Origin: Nocardiopsis sp. YSL2 | GTDB taxonomy: Bacteria; Actinomycetota; Actinomycetes; Streptosporangiales; Streptosporangiaceae | NCBI RefSeq assembly: GCF_030555055.1 | Contig: NZ_JAMOAO010000001.1 | Location: forward strand, 3,286,001 to 3,350,000 | Direction: 5' to 3' | DNA: 64,000 bases | Part shown: positions 44,058-52,665 of the stretch, in pieces | How the letters are laid out: the number at the start of each line of letters is the position of its first letter | Position numbering within the stretch: the first letter of the stretch is position 1 | Translations under genes and position numbers: made by a program | The notes under the pieces: generated by a model | Told to the model about the DNA's origin: nothing | Databases searched by the model: none | What the model saw: only the letters and a program-made list of their open reading frames with translations

Positions 44058-44373
44058 AGGATTTCGGTCGCGGGGCAGGGTCTTACACCCGTCCTGGTCG
44101 GTGACAGCGCTTATCCACACCGGTGGTATGGCTGCGGAACGCGGCAGGTAATGTGTACCTGCGTCCGCCGGAGGCTCTCACACACGGGTGGTGGCCCGTG
44201 CACGATTGGCGGGCATCCTGCGGTACTGCGTCCCGTGTCAAACCGGGGGCGTGCGATGTCTATGATGTCGGGTATGCGATTGCCAGGGTGGCCGACACGT
44301 CATCCCCTGGGCGCCCCGACCCTCTGTCGGGTATTTGCTGCGATAAGTAACAACCAGGAAGGGTGGAGCCTCG
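44058..44373. other. Intergenic region with inverted and direct repeats
   Basis: 316 bases. It holds a 7-bp perfect inverted repeat GCAGGTA-atgtg-TACCTGC (44144-44162), a TATGAT -10-like sequence (44261-44266) and a 10-bp direct repeat TGTCGGGTAT at 44266-44275 and 44325-44334. No gene seen. Confidence 0.5.
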
Positions 44374-44643
44374 ATGGGTGACTTTTTGGCATCGATGCTT
44401 CCCCCCGGACTGATCGACGTATTGTCGGCGCTCATCCCTCCCGTGGTTGTCGCTACCGTGTTCTGTGCCATCATCCTCAAGATCCTGCGCCGGGAGATGG
44501 CGCCGAGGCGGATGGACGGAACCCTGGTCAGCGACGACGCGGTCGAGAGCGACGACAGCGCGGCCGAGGTCGAACGGACCGAGGCGACGAACGAGACGCC
44601 GATTGCCCGGGCAGGGGAACGCAACGAATCCGACGGTAGTTGA
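44374..44643 (+). CDS. Small single-pass membrane protein upstream of lsr2
   Basis: 89 residues: one hydrophobic helix (LIDVLSALIPPVVVATVFCA, then IILKIL) and a hydrophilic acidic C terminus (DDAVESDDSAAEVERTEA). ATG at 44374 follows GGAAGGGTGGAG. No family recognised. It sits between argA and lsr2 on the same strand but has its own promoter region. Confidence 0.7.
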   Translation: MGDFLASMLPPGLIDVLSALIPPVVVATVFCAIILKILRREMAPRRMDGTLVSDDAVESDDSAAEVERTEATNETPIARAGERNESDGS

Positions 44644-44784
44644 TAGAACCGTCCCCGTGACGTGAGCCCCCGCGGAGCCGTGAGCGGGGGCTCCGTGCGC
44701 GATCGGGCCACTCCGCGCCCTCGCGCGGCCTCGACGACCCCGAAACCGGGTGCCGGGGCCGGATGATTTCTGGCACGCCGGGAA

Positions 44785-44813
44785 TTGTCTTCCGCGTTCG
44801 TGGGAGATAGCTT
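44785..44813 (+). promoter_or_regulatory. lsr2 promoter
   Basis: TTGTCT and TAGCTT are separated by 17 bp, in AT-rich sequence 45 nt before the lsr2 start. Confidence 0.6.
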
Positions 44814-44858
44814 TATATTCAGGTGTGGAGACACCGCTCTTCTGAAAGGTAAGATTCC

Positions 44859-45197
44859 ATGGCACAGAAGGTCCAGGTTTTCCTGGTCGATGACCTCGAC
44901 GGCGGCGAGGCCGAGGAGACGGTGACGTTCGGTCTGGACGGCTCCGTGTACGAAATCGACCTGAGCGCAGGTAATGCTGCCAAGCTCCGTGAGGCCCTTA
45001 CTCCGTTCGTCGAGGCGGCCCGCAAGGCGCCCGCCAAGGCCTCCCGGGGCACCGCCCGCCGCGGCAGCCGGAATGCGCCCAGCCGTGAGCGCAGCGCGGA
45101 GATTCGCGCGTGGGCCAAGGCCGCCGGCAAGCCGGTCAATGAGCGCGGCCGTATCCCCGCGGCGATCGTTGCCGAATATGAGGCGGTCAAGGGTTAG
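44859..45197 (+). CDS. lsr2: Nucleoid-associated silencer Lsr2
   Basis: H-NS-like protein that bridges AT-rich DNA and silences acquired genes. 112 residues: N-terminal dimerisation domain (VQVFLVDDLDGGEAEETVTF, GLDGSVYEIDLSAGNAAKLR), an Ala/Lys/Arg linker, and the C-terminal DNA-binding domain (IRAWAKAAGKPVNERGRIPA). The AT-hook-like loop is the sequence GKPVNERGRI; many Lsr2 proteins have RGR-flanked variants there. ATG at 44859 with GAAAGG upstream. It is next to clpC as in mycobacteria. Confidence 0.97.
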   Translation: MAQKVQVFLVDDLDGGEAEETVTFGLDGSVYEIDLSAGNAAKLREALTPFVEAARKAPAKASRGTARRGSRNAPSRERSAEIRAWAKAAGKPVNERGRIPAAIVAEYEAVKG

Positions 45198-45288
45198 GTT
45201 TGAACCTGACCAGGGGCGCCGAAATGTTGTCAGGTCTTGATCGAATATCGACCTCGGCTCCAGGGGTCTGTCCCGACCCGACCATCCC

Positions 45289-45306
45289 GGGCCCGTACGC
45301 GGGCCC
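45289..45306 (+). terminator. Stem-loop after lsr2
   Basis: GGGCCCG and CGGGCCC flank TACG, 92 nt beyond the lsr2 stop; no T run. Confidence 0.45.
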
Positions 45307-45575
45307 TGTGACACGGGGATGAAGGGGATACCTCAGACCTCTGGCGGCACGGGCCGGGCATCCGACCCCGGCGCGGCACCGAAGCGCCCTGCCGCGGCCG
45401 GATGCCCGGCAACGCGGCATTCCCGGCTTTCCTCGTTCTGGAGGCGCCGGAAGAACGACGGGGACGCTCCGCGCCCGCGGGAACGGACCTCGGTGGGCAT
45501 GTTCGCTCAGAGCCGATAATCGGGCTTACGCACGTGCGGCCCGGGAACTCCGTGATGGATGGGAGTGCCCGGGCC

Positions 45576-45592
45576 GTTCGCCTTCGGCGTAC
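45576..45592. promoter_or_regulatory. ClgR-type operator upstream of clpC
   Basis: GTTCGCCTTCGGCGTAC fits the described ClgR pattern GTTCGC-N5-GCG and is a near-perfect palindrome (one mismatch). It is centred about 64 nt before the presumed clpC start of transcription, where an activator would bind. ClgR controls clpC and clpP in Streptomyces and Corynebacterium. Confidence 0.65.
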
Positions 45593-45835
45593 AGGGAAAT
45601 CTGACGCGGCAATAGGTAGTTGGATGTTGGGTGAACGCCCTATCGTCGGGGAAAGTCTCTGGCACGGACGGCTGCGAGGCCGACCACGCTGGAGGCGCGT
45701 CCGGTCGGCTGCCTGTCGACCGGCGGGTGCGTCAGTGCTCCCCGGGGGCTGACATCCCTGTGGGGCCGATATGCGGAAGAGTTGGGTCGGCGAGAACCGT
45801 CCCTGCCTGACCGCTCTGTAGAGGAGCGACGAGAC

Positions 45836-48346
45836 ATGTTCGAGAGGTTTACCGACCGCGCGCGGCGAGTGGTGGTTCTGGCCCAGGAAGAGGCCAGGAT
45901 GCTCAACCACAACTACATCGGTACGGAGCACATCCTGCTCGGCCTCATCCACGAGGGTGAGGGCGTCGCCGCCAAGGCCCTCGAGAGCCTTGGCATCAGC
46001 CTCGAAGCGGTTCGGCAGCAGGTTGAGGAGATCATCGGCCAGGGCCAGCAGGCGCCGTCCGGGCACATCCCGTTCACTCCCCGTGCCAAGAAGGTCCTGG
46101 AGCTGTCGCTGCGCGAGGCACTGCAGCTCGGCCACAACTACATCGGGACCGAGCACATACTGCTCGGCCTCATCCGCGAGGGCGAGGGCGTGGCCGCCCA
46201 GGTCCTCGTGAAGCTCGGCGCCGACCTGAACCGGGTCCGCCAGCAGGTCATCCAGTTGCTCCACGGCTACCAGGGCAAGGAACCGCAGGCGACCGGCGCC
46301 TCGTCGGAGTCCACTCCGTCGACGTCGTTGGTGCTGGACCAGTTCGGCCGCAACCTGACCCAGGCCGCCCGGGAGAGCAAGCTCGACCCGGTCATCGGCC
46401 GGGACAAGGAAATCGAGCGCGTCATGCAGGTGCTCTCGCGGCGGACCAAGAACAACCCGGTGCTCATCGGTGAGCCCGGTGTCGGCAAGACCGCGGTCGT
46501 CGAGGGCCTGGCGCAGAAGATCGTCAAGGGTGAGATCCCCGAGACGCTCAAGGACAAGCAGCTGTACACGCTGGACCTGGGCGCCCTGGTCGCCGGCAGC
46601 CGCTACCGCGGTGACTTCGAGGAGCGCCTCAAGAAGGTGCTCAAGGAGATCCGCACCCGCGGCGACATCATCCTGTTCATCGACGAGCTGCACACGCTGG
46701 TCGGAGCGGGCGCGGCGGAGGGTGCCATAGACGCCGCCTCCATCCTCAAGCCCATGCTGGCCCGCGGTGAGCTGCAGACCATCGGTGCGACCACGCTGGA
46801 CGAGTACCGCAAGTACCTGGAGAAGGACGCCGCCCTGGAGCGGCGCTTCCAGCCGATCCAGGTGGACGAGCCGACGATCACGCACGCCATCGAGATCCTC
46901 AAGGGCCTCCGCGACCGGTACGAGGCCCACCACCGGGTCTCCATCACCGACAGCGCGCTGGTGGCCGCCGCGCAGCTGGCCGACCGCTACATCAGCGACC
47001 GGTTCCTGCCGGACAAGGCCATCGACCTGATCGACGAGGCCGGCTCGCGGATGCGCATCCGCCGGATGACCGCGCCGCCGGACCTGCGCGAGTTCGACGA
47101 GAAGATCGCCGGCGTGCGCCGCGACAAGGAGTCGGCGATCGACGCGCAGGACTTCGAGAAGGCCGCGTCGCTGCGTGACGACGAGAAGCAGCTGCTGAAC
47201 AAGAAGGCGCAGCGGGAGAAGGAGTGGAAGGCCGGCGACATGGACGTCGTGGCCGAGGTGGACGAGGAGCTCATCGCCGAGGTCCTGGCCGCCTCCACCG
47301 GCATCCCGGTCTTCAAGCTCACCGAGGAGGAGAGCTCCCGGCTGCTGCGCATGGAGGACGAGCTGCACCGGCGGGTCATCGGCCAGGAGGACGCCATCAA
47401 GGCGCTCTCGCAGGCCATCCGCCGGACCCGCGCCGGTCTGAAGGACCCCAAGCGCCCGGGTGGTTCGTTCATCTTCGCCGGCCCGTCCGGTGTCGGTAAG
47501 ACCGAGCTGTCCAAGACGCTGGCCGAGTTCCTGTTCGGGGACGAGGACGCGCTGATCCAGCTGGACATGTCCGAGTTCATGGAGAAGCACACGGTCTCGC
47601 GGCTGTTCGGCTCCCCGCCCGGATACGTCGGCTACGAGGAGGGCGGCCAGCTCACCGAGAAGGTGCGCCGCAAGCCGTTCTCCGTGGTCCTCTTCGACGA
47701 GATCGAGAAGGCCCACAACGACATCTTCAACTCGCTCCTGCAGGTGCTGGAGGAAGGTCGTCTCACCGACGCCCAGGGTCGCATCGTCGACTTCAAGAAC
47801 ACGGTCATCATCATGACGACCAACCTGGGTACGCGGGACATCTCCAAGGGCGTGGCCATGGGCTTCGCCAAGGAGGACGACGCCAACACCAACTACGAGC
47901 GGATGAAGGCCAAGGTCAGCGAGGAGCTCAAGACCAACTTCCGGCCCGAGTTCCTCAACCGTGTGGACGACATCATCGTCTTCCACCAGCTGACGGAGAA
48001 GGAGATCTTCCAGATCGTCGACCTGATGGTCACGGGGCTCGACACCCGCCTCAAGGAGAAGGACATGGGGATCGAGCTGCGCCCCGCCGCCAAGAAGGTG
48101 CTGGCGGAGCGCGGGTTCGACCCGGTCCTGGGCGCGCGGCCCCTGCGTCGCACGATCCAGCGGGAGATCGAGGACCAGCTGTCGGAGAAGATCCTCTTCG
48201 GCGACATCAAGGCCGGCCAGATCGTGGTGATCGACGCCGAGGGCGAGGGCACGGACGCGAAGTTCACCTTCAAGGGTGTGCCGAAGCCGGCCGAGGTCCC
48301 GGACACGCCCGCGGTCGAGGAGTCGGCCGCAGGCAAGGGCGAGTAG
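45836..48346 (+). CDS. clpC: ATP-dependent Clp protease ATP-binding subunit ClpC
   Basis: Hsp100 unfoldase that feeds proteins to ClpP. 836 residues: two N-terminal Clp repeats ([40 protein letters not shown]), AAA+ module 1 with Walker A GEPGVGKT and Walker [11 protein letters not shown], a UVR/M-domain segment ([20 protein letters not shown]), AAA+ module 2 with GPSGVGKT, and the C-terminal domain with ClpP-docking region near residue 680. ATG at 45836, GAGGAG 9 nt upstream. Transcribed alone. Confidence 0.97.
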   Translation: MFERFTDRARRVVVLAQEEARMLNHNYIGTEHILLGLIHEGEGVAAKALESLGISLEAVRQQVEEIIGQGQQAPSGHIPFTPRAKKVLELSLREALQLGHNYIGTEHILLGLIREGEGVAAQVLVKLGADLNRVRQQVIQLLHGYQGKEPQATGASSESTPSTSLVLDQFGRNLTQAARESKLDPVIGRDKEIERVMQVLSRRTKNNPVLIGEPGVGKTAVVEGLAQKIVKGEIPETLKDKQLYTLDLGALVAGSRYRGDFEERLKKVLKEIRTRGDIILFIDELHTLVGAGAAEGAIDAASILKPMLARGELQTIGATTLDEYRKYLEKDAALERRFQPIQVDEPTITHAIEILKGLRDRYEAHHRVSITDSALVAAAQLADRYISDRFLPDKAIDLIDEAGSRMRIRRMTAPPDLREFDEKIAGVRRDKESAIDAQDFEKAASLRDDEKQLLNKKAQREKEWKAGDMDVVAEVDEELIAEVLAASTGIPVFKLTEEESSRLLRMEDELHRRVIGQEDAIKALSQAIRRTRAGLKDPKRPGGSFIFAGPSGVGKTELSKTLAEFLFGDEDALIQLDMSEFMEKHTVSRLFGSPPGYVGYEEGGQLTEKVRRKPFSVVLFDEIEKAHNDIFNSLLQVLEEGRLTDAQGRIVDFKNTVIIMTTNLGTRDISKGVAMGFAKEDDANTNYERMKAKVSEELKTNFRPEFLNRVDDIIVFHQLTEKEIFQIVDLMVTGLDTRLKEKDMGIELRPAAKKVLAERGFDPVLGARPLRRTIQREIEDQLSEKILFGDIKAGQIVVIDAEGEGTDAKFTFKGVPKPAEVPDTPAVEESAAGKGE

Positions 48347-48366
48347 CCGGATCCCGATCCGGTGGT

Positions 48367-48400
48367 GCGGCGGGGCGTCCCTTCGGGGGCGCCCCGCCGC
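48367..48400 (+). terminator. Terminator after clpC
   Basis: GCGGCGGGGCG-TCCC and GGGG-GCGCCCCGCCGC pair over about 15 bp with a short TTCG-type loop, 20 nt after the stop. Confidence 0.8.
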
Positions 48401-48611
48401 CGTTGTGCGGGAGCGGGTGAGCGCGCGGGCGGCGGGAGCGGGATGCCCTCATCTGCGGGCGTGCACTCACCTCGGCGCCCCCGCCCCCAGGGCCCGCACG
48501 TGCCCGGACCGCAGCCGGACTCCGACGCCTGCTCCGCGGGCGCTGCCCGCCGCGAGCCGCGTGGCGGGGCGTCGCCCGGCGGGGTGGGTGCCCGCGGCGC
48601 ACGCCCCCGGG

Positions 48612-49493
48612 CTACGAGTATCCGGGGAGGGCGTAGCGGCCGTCGTCCAGCGGGTCCACGAGACCGTCGGACACCAGGGCGTCCAGGGCACGCTCGCGTT
48701 GGACGCCGTCGTCCCAGACCGCGTCCAACGCGTCCTTGGCGACCGGGTGGGCGGAGCCGCGCAGGACGGCCAGCAGCCGCCCCCGGACCTGGCGGTCGGT
48801 GCCCTCGTAGGTCTGGCCGCGCCGGGGCGGTCCGTCGTGGGCGGGTCGTCCGGCCGCCTTCCAGGCGCACTCGTGCGCGATGGGGCAGTCCGCGCAGGCG
48901 GGTGTCCGGGCGGTGCACACGAGGGCGCCCAGCTCCATCACGGCCACGCCCCAGCGTGCGGCGACCGACGGTTCGGGCGGCAGCAGGGACTCGGCCAGGG
49001 CCGTCTCGGCCTTGGTCTGGGTTTTCGGCGGGTACTGGATCCCTGTTTCGGCCCTCGCCAGGACACGGCGCACGTTGGTGTCCAGAATGGCGTGCCGCTG
49101 TCCGTAGGCGAAGCTCGCGACGGCCGCCGCGGTGTACGCGCCGACGCCGGGCAGCGCCAGGAGGGCGGCGTGGTCGTCGGGGACCCGGCCGTCGTGCTGC
49201 TCGGTGATGGCCACGGCGCACGCGTGCAGGCGCAGGGCGCGGCGCGGGTAGCCGAGGCGGTTCCACATGCGCACGGCCTCACCGGAGGGCTCTTTGGCCA
49301 GGTGGGCGGGGGTGGGCCAGCGTTCCATCCAGGCACGCCAGGCGGGCAGGACCCGCACGACGGGCGTCTGCTGGAGCATGATCTCGCTGACGAGGATCGA
49401 CCAGGGGGACGCGTCGGGAGCGCGCCAGGGCAGGTCGCGCGCGTGGGCCTCGTACCAGGCGAGAACGGCTGTGCTGTAAGGGTTTTCGCTCAT
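48612..49493 (-). CDS. mutY: A/G-specific adenine glycosylase
   Basis: Removes adenine mispaired with 8-oxoguanine. 293 residues: WSILVSEIMLQQTPVVRVLP, the helix-hairpin-helix LLALPGVGAYTAAAVASFAY with the catalytic Asp in ILDTNVRRVLAR, and an iron-sulfur cluster loop CTARTPACADCPIAHEC (C-x6-C-x2-C-x5-C). The C terminus is a short winged-helix-like domain rather than the full NUDIX-like 8-oxoG reader of E. coli MutY, as usual in actinobacteria. ATG at 49493; a TATCCG lies 6 nt before it. Confidence 0.95.
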   Translation of the reverse strand: MSENPYSTAVLAWYEAHARDLPWRAPDASPWSILVSEIMLQQTPVVRVLPAWRAWMERWPTPAHLAKEPSGEAVRMWNRLGYPRRALRLHACAVAITEQHDGRVPDDHAALLALPGVGAYTAAAVASFAYGQRHAILDTNVRRVLARAETGIQYPPKTQTKAETALAESLLPPEPSVAARWGVAVMELGALVCTARTPACADCPIAHECAWKAAGRPAHDGPPRRGQTYEGTDRQVRGRLLAVLRGSAHPVAKDALDAVWDDGVQRERALDALVSDGLVDPLDDGRYALPGYS

Positions 49494-49555
49494 CTTTAAC
49501 GGATATCGGCGGGTTGAGTAGGTGGGGCGCGTGCAAAACCGCAATACTACGGCCC

Positions 49556-50341
49556 ATGGCGTCAAGTACCGGACAACCAGGAGCCGTCAGCCGCGAGACC
49601 TACTGGAAGCGGCGTGCCTTCGTGCTGGTCGGGATGATGCTGGTGTTCGCGGTGATCGCGTTCGCCTGCCGTCCCTCGTCCGGGGACGACGGCGATCCGA
49701 GCCGATCCGAAGCGGGCGCCGAACCCTCGGAAGAGGCCACTCCCAGTGTCCCACCCGAAGAGCCCTCTGACGCCGAAAGTGAGGGATCTGAGGGGGACGA
49801 GGACGCTGAGACCGATGAGGACTCCGGGGATTCTGAGTCCTCCGGTGACGGTGAGGGCGACGCGGAGGAAGGCGGCTCCGGCTCCGGGTCGGGTTCCGGG
49901 AGCGGTTCGGGCGAGGTCGCCGCTCCGGAGCGCCCCGAGGACGCCTGCCGCCCCCAGGACGTCGTGGTGACCTTCGACTTCGCCTCCTCGGACAAGGAGT
50001 CCTACGGCGCCGGCGAGGAGCCCGGGTTCCGGATCACCGTGGTGAACACCGCCGAGCAGACCTGCACGGTCGACGTCGGTCCCGAGGCCCTGGAGCTGCG
50101 TATCCACTCCGGTGACGACCGGATCTTCTCCACCGCGGACTGCGTGGAGGGCTCCGCCGCCGAGGAGCGCCAGCTCAAGCGGGGCGTGCCGCACGAGTAC
50201 ACGATCACCTGGGAGCGCATGCGCTCGTTCACCGACTGCCGCGACGACAGCCGAGCGGCGGCGGCCGGCTGGTACCGCGCCAACCTGCACGGCGACTACG
50301 CCGGTGATCCCGACCAGCTGGCGTTCCAGCTCAAGGCCTGA
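49556..50341 (+). CDS. Anchored secreted protein with acidic Ser/Gly stalk
   Basis: 261 residues: a short cytosolic start, one membrane helix (AFVLVGMMLVFAVIAFACRP), about 85 residues of Ser/Glu/Asp/Gly low-complexity stalk including a (GS)n run, and a C-terminal beta-sandwich-like domain with four Cys (one each in DACRPQDVVV, TCTVDV, TADCVEGS and FTDCRDDS). The C domain is like DUF4232-type exported proteins. It occupies the position of the Rv3587c-type membrane gene between mutY and radA. Function unknown. The 62-bp gap shared with mutY holds both promoters. Confidence 0.75.
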   Translation: MASSTGQPGAVSRETYWKRRAFVLVGMMLVFAVIAFACRPSSGDDGDPSRSEAGAEPSEEATPSVPPEEPSDAESEGSEGDEDAETDEDSGDSESSGDGEGDAEEGGSGSGSGSGSGSGEVAAPERPEDACRPQDVVVTFDFASSDKESYGAGEEPGFRITVVNTAEQTCTVDVGPEALELRIHSGDDRIFSTADCVEGSAAEERQLKRGVPHEYTITWERMRSFTDCRDDSRAAAAGWYRANLHGDYAGDPDQLAFQLKA

Positions 50342-50649
50342 GCCGCCGGGCGGCCCGAGCGAGCGTATCCACGACCCCGTCCACGGGCGGGGTCGTCGTG
50401 TGTGCGCCGGGATCGCGGTCGGACCGCGCGCCGGACACGCCTGAGGCTCGGTCTCCGTCGTCCGGCCGGAAGGGGCGATATCGAGCTGACTGTTCGGTAA
50501 AGAAGAAAATTTCTTGCCGAATGCCCACGTGAGTGGCCATGATGGGTGGCATATGTCTAAATTGCGATGCTTCACCGTCTGGACAGTGGGTCACTTGCTC
50601 CTTACGCTTCGTTGTGTCCCACAGCCCATCGACGTGCTGGAGAACACTC
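50342..50649. other. Intergenic region before the SSI gene
   Basis: 308 bases. It begins with a terminator (50371-50396). Later comes an AT-rich patch (GGTAAAGAAGAAAATTTCTT) at about 50496-50515, which forms AAGAA-aat-TTCTT arms, and a CATATG. No gene seen. Confidence 0.55.
50371..50396 (+). terminator. Terminator after anchored secreted protein gene
   Basis: ACGACCCCG and CGGGGTCGT pair perfectly (9 bp) around an 8-nt loop, 29 nt after the stop. Confidence 0.7.
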
Positions 50650-51027
50650 GTGAGACGCTCGGTCGCCACCATCACCGGAACCGCCGCCGTGCTCGCGCTG
50701 GGGCTCGCCGCCCCCGCGCAGGCGTACGACACCGGAACCGCCGCCCACTACACCCTGCAGCTGGCCGTCGGACAGCGGCAAGACGTCCGCGAGACCACCC
50801 TCGTCTGCGGGGAGACGGCCGGGGGCGCGCATCCGAACGCGGCGCGGGCCTGTGAGCTCATCGCCGAGGCCGGGTCCGTCGAGGCGGTCATGATCGACCC
50901 CGACGCCATCTGCACGCTGGAGTACCTGCCGCACGAGGTCACGGTCTCGGGCGCGGAGGAGTACTCCGAGGTGTTCGGCAACAAGTGCCGGATGACCAGT
51001 GCCAAGGGCCCGGTCTTCGACTTCTGA
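50650..51027 (+). CDS. Subtilisin inhibitor-like (SSI family) protease inhibitor
   Basis: Secreted 125-residue inhibitor: signal peptide RSVATITGTAAVLALGLAAP ending near AQA-Y, then the SSI fold (HYTLQLAVGQ, TTLVCGETAGGAHPNAARAC, ICTLEYLPHEVTVSG, NKCRMTSAKGPVFDF). Four Cys residues form the two conserved disulfides. Aligning CTLEYLP with CPMVYDP of Streptomyces SSI puts Leu at the reactive P1 position and Glu at P1', predicting a chymotrypsin/subtilisin-type target. GTG at 50650 with GGAGA upstream. In related genomes disA usually lies downstream of radA at about this place. Confidence 0.9.
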   Translation: MRRSVATITGTAAVLALGLAAPAQAYDTGTAAHYTLQLAVGQRQDVRETTLVCGETAGGAHPNAARACELIAEAGSVEAVMIDPDAICTLEYLPHEVTVSGAEEYSEVFGNKCRMTSAKGPVFDF

Positions 51028-51062
51028 TCCCGGACCGGGCCGGGCGCGGCCCGGGGAGCGGG

Positions 51063-51096
51063 GGCCGGCGCGGACGCGGGGGCGTCCGCGTCGGCC
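51063..51096. terminator. Bidirectional terminator, SSI gene / radA
   Basis: GGCCGGCGCGGACGC and GCGTCCGCGTCGGCC pair with one wobble around GGGG, between convergent stops. Confidence 0.75.
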
Positions 51097-52467
51097 TCAC
51101 TCGTCCTGGGAGCGCCGGCGCCGCCGTGCCACCCGGGCCAGCGCCTCGCTCAGCTCCTCCACCTCGTGCGTGCGGATTCCCGGGACGGGATCTCCGAAGT
51201 GCTTGGGGACGACCGCCTCGGTGAAGCCCAGGCGCTGGGCCTCGGCGACGCGACGGCGCACCCCGTTGACCGCGCGCACGTCCCCCGCGAGGCCGACCTC
51301 GCCGATGGCGATGAACCCGCGCGGCAGGGCGACGTCGTTGTTGGAGCTCGCGGCGGCCAGTGCCAGGGCCAGGTCGACGGCGGGTTCGCCGAGGCGCACA
51401 CCGCCCACGGTGGAGGCGTAGACGTCCATGTTGGCCAGCCGCATCCCCGTCCGCTTCTCCAGGACCGCCAGGATCATGTTCACGCGCGAGGTGTCCAGGC
51501 CGGAGGTGGCCCGCCGGGGCGCGGGCAGGGGCGTGGGGGCGACCAGTGCCTGCACCTCGGTGATGAGCGGCCGCCGCCCCTCCAGGGTCACCGTGACGCA
51601 GGTGCCCGGCACAGGGTCCGTGCGCTCGGTGAGGAAGAGGCCGCTGGGGTCGGGGAGGCCGACGATGCCGGACTCGGTCAGCTCGAAGACGCCGATCTCG
51701 TCCGTGGGCCCGTACCGGTTCTTCACCGCGCGCAACAGGCGCAGCTGCGAGTGGCGCTCGCCCTCGAAGTGCAGCACCACGTCCACCAGGTGCTCCAGCA
51801 TGCGCGGGCCGGCGATGGACCCGTCCTTGGTGACGTGGCCGACCAGGACCGTGGCGATGCCGCGCTCCTTGGCGATCTGGATCAGCGCGCCGGCCACCTG
51901 CCGCACCTGGGTGACGCCGCCCGGAACGCCCGTGGCGTCGGGGGAGACCATGGTCTGCACCGAGTCCACGACGAGCAGCCGCGGCGCGACCTCCTCCACA
52001 TGGCTGACCAGGGAGGCGATCGAGGTCTCGGCGGCCAGGAACAGCTTGTCCGACAGCGCGTTCAGCCGCTCGGCGCGCAGTCGCACCTGACCGGCGGACT
52101 CCTCACCGGTCACGTACAGGACGGGGCCCTCGGCGGCGCGCTTGGCGGCGACCTCCAACAGCAGGGTCGACTTGCCCACGCCGGGCTCTCCCGCGAGCAG
52201 GACCACACCGCCGGGCACGGCGCCGCCCCCCAGGACGCGGTCGAGTTCGTCGACGCCCGTGGGGACGGCCTCGGCGCTCTCCACGCTGATCTCGGTGATG
52301 GGCCGCGCGCGGGAGGTGACCGGCGCGGCGGCCACGGAGGCGGGGGCCGGGGCTCCGGCCTCCTCGACCGTGCCCCAGGCCTGGCACTCACCGCAGCGCC
52401 CCACCCACTTCAGGGTGCTCCAACCGCACTCGGAGCACCGGAACGTGGACTTCGCTGCTTTGGCCAT
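51097..52467 (-). CDS. radA: DNA repair protein RadA
   Basis: RecA-like helicase acting on branched recombination intermediates. 456 residues: zinc finger CSECGWSTLKWVGRCGEC, Walker A LLAGEPGVGKSTLLLEVA, Walker B RLLVVDSVQTM, the RadA-specific KNRYG motif (RAVKNRYGPTDEIGVFEL) and a Lon-like C-terminal domain (LGEPAVDLALALAAASSNND). ATG at 52467 is favoured because TACCGT lies 7 nt before it; a GTG three codons upstream is the alternative. The gene normally leads into disA, which is not present here. Confidence 0.96.
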   Translation of the reverse strand: MAKAAKSTFRCSECGWSTLKWVGRCGECQAWGTVEEAGAPAPASVAAAPVTSRARPITEISVESAEAVPTGVDELDRVLGGGAVPGGVVLLAGEPGVGKSTLLLEVAAKRAAEGPVLYVTGEESAGQVRLRAERLNALSDKLFLAAETSIASLVSHVEEVAPRLLVVDSVQTMVSPDATGVPGGVTQVRQVAGALIQIAKERGIATVLVGHVTKDGSIAGPRMLEHLVDVVLHFEGERHSQLRLLRAVKNRYGPTDEIGVFELTESGIVGLPDPSGLFLTERTDPVPGTCVTVTLEGRRPLITEVQALVAPTPLPAPRRATSGLDTSRVNMILAVLEKRTGMRLANMDVYASTVGGVRLGEPAVDLALALAAASSNNDVALPRGFIAIGEVGLAGDVRAVNGVRRRVAEAQRLGFTEAVVPKHFGDPVPGIRTHEVEELSEALARVARRRRRSQDE

Positions 52468-52474
52468 GGAGGCC

Positions 52475-52480
52475 ACGGTA
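52475..52480 (-). promoter_or_regulatory. Candidate -10 element, leaderless radA
   Basis: On the minus strand TACCGT ends 7 nt before ATG 52467, with no ribosome site between. Confidence 0.45.
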
Positions 52481-52665
52481 TCGGCCGGGGCGGACAGGCG
52501 CGGTGGCCTCGGCGGGAACCCGGGCGGTGACGCTCGTGGGACGAGGGGACACGTGAAAGTTACCTACGAGTTAGGGCGGTCGGCGTGTAGGTCGTGTTAC
52601 AGAATCACTACAGGGCGTGTGCGCCCCCGCTTGTCGACGCCCCGTACTCCGTGAGAGGAAACCGC

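Larger units (their letters stand above)
45198..45835. other. Long clpC upstream region
   Basis: 638 bases. It contains the lsr2 terminator-like stem (45289-45306), a ClgR-type operator (45576-45592), a -10-like TATCGT (45641-45646) and the clpC leader of about 190 nt. Frames of up to 116 codons occur but have no ribosome site or family match. Confidence 0.6.

Noticed and set aside
45402..45752. 116-codon + frame in the clpC upstream region
   Set aside because: It overlaps the ClgR-type operator and promoter, has no ribosome site and resembles no protein.
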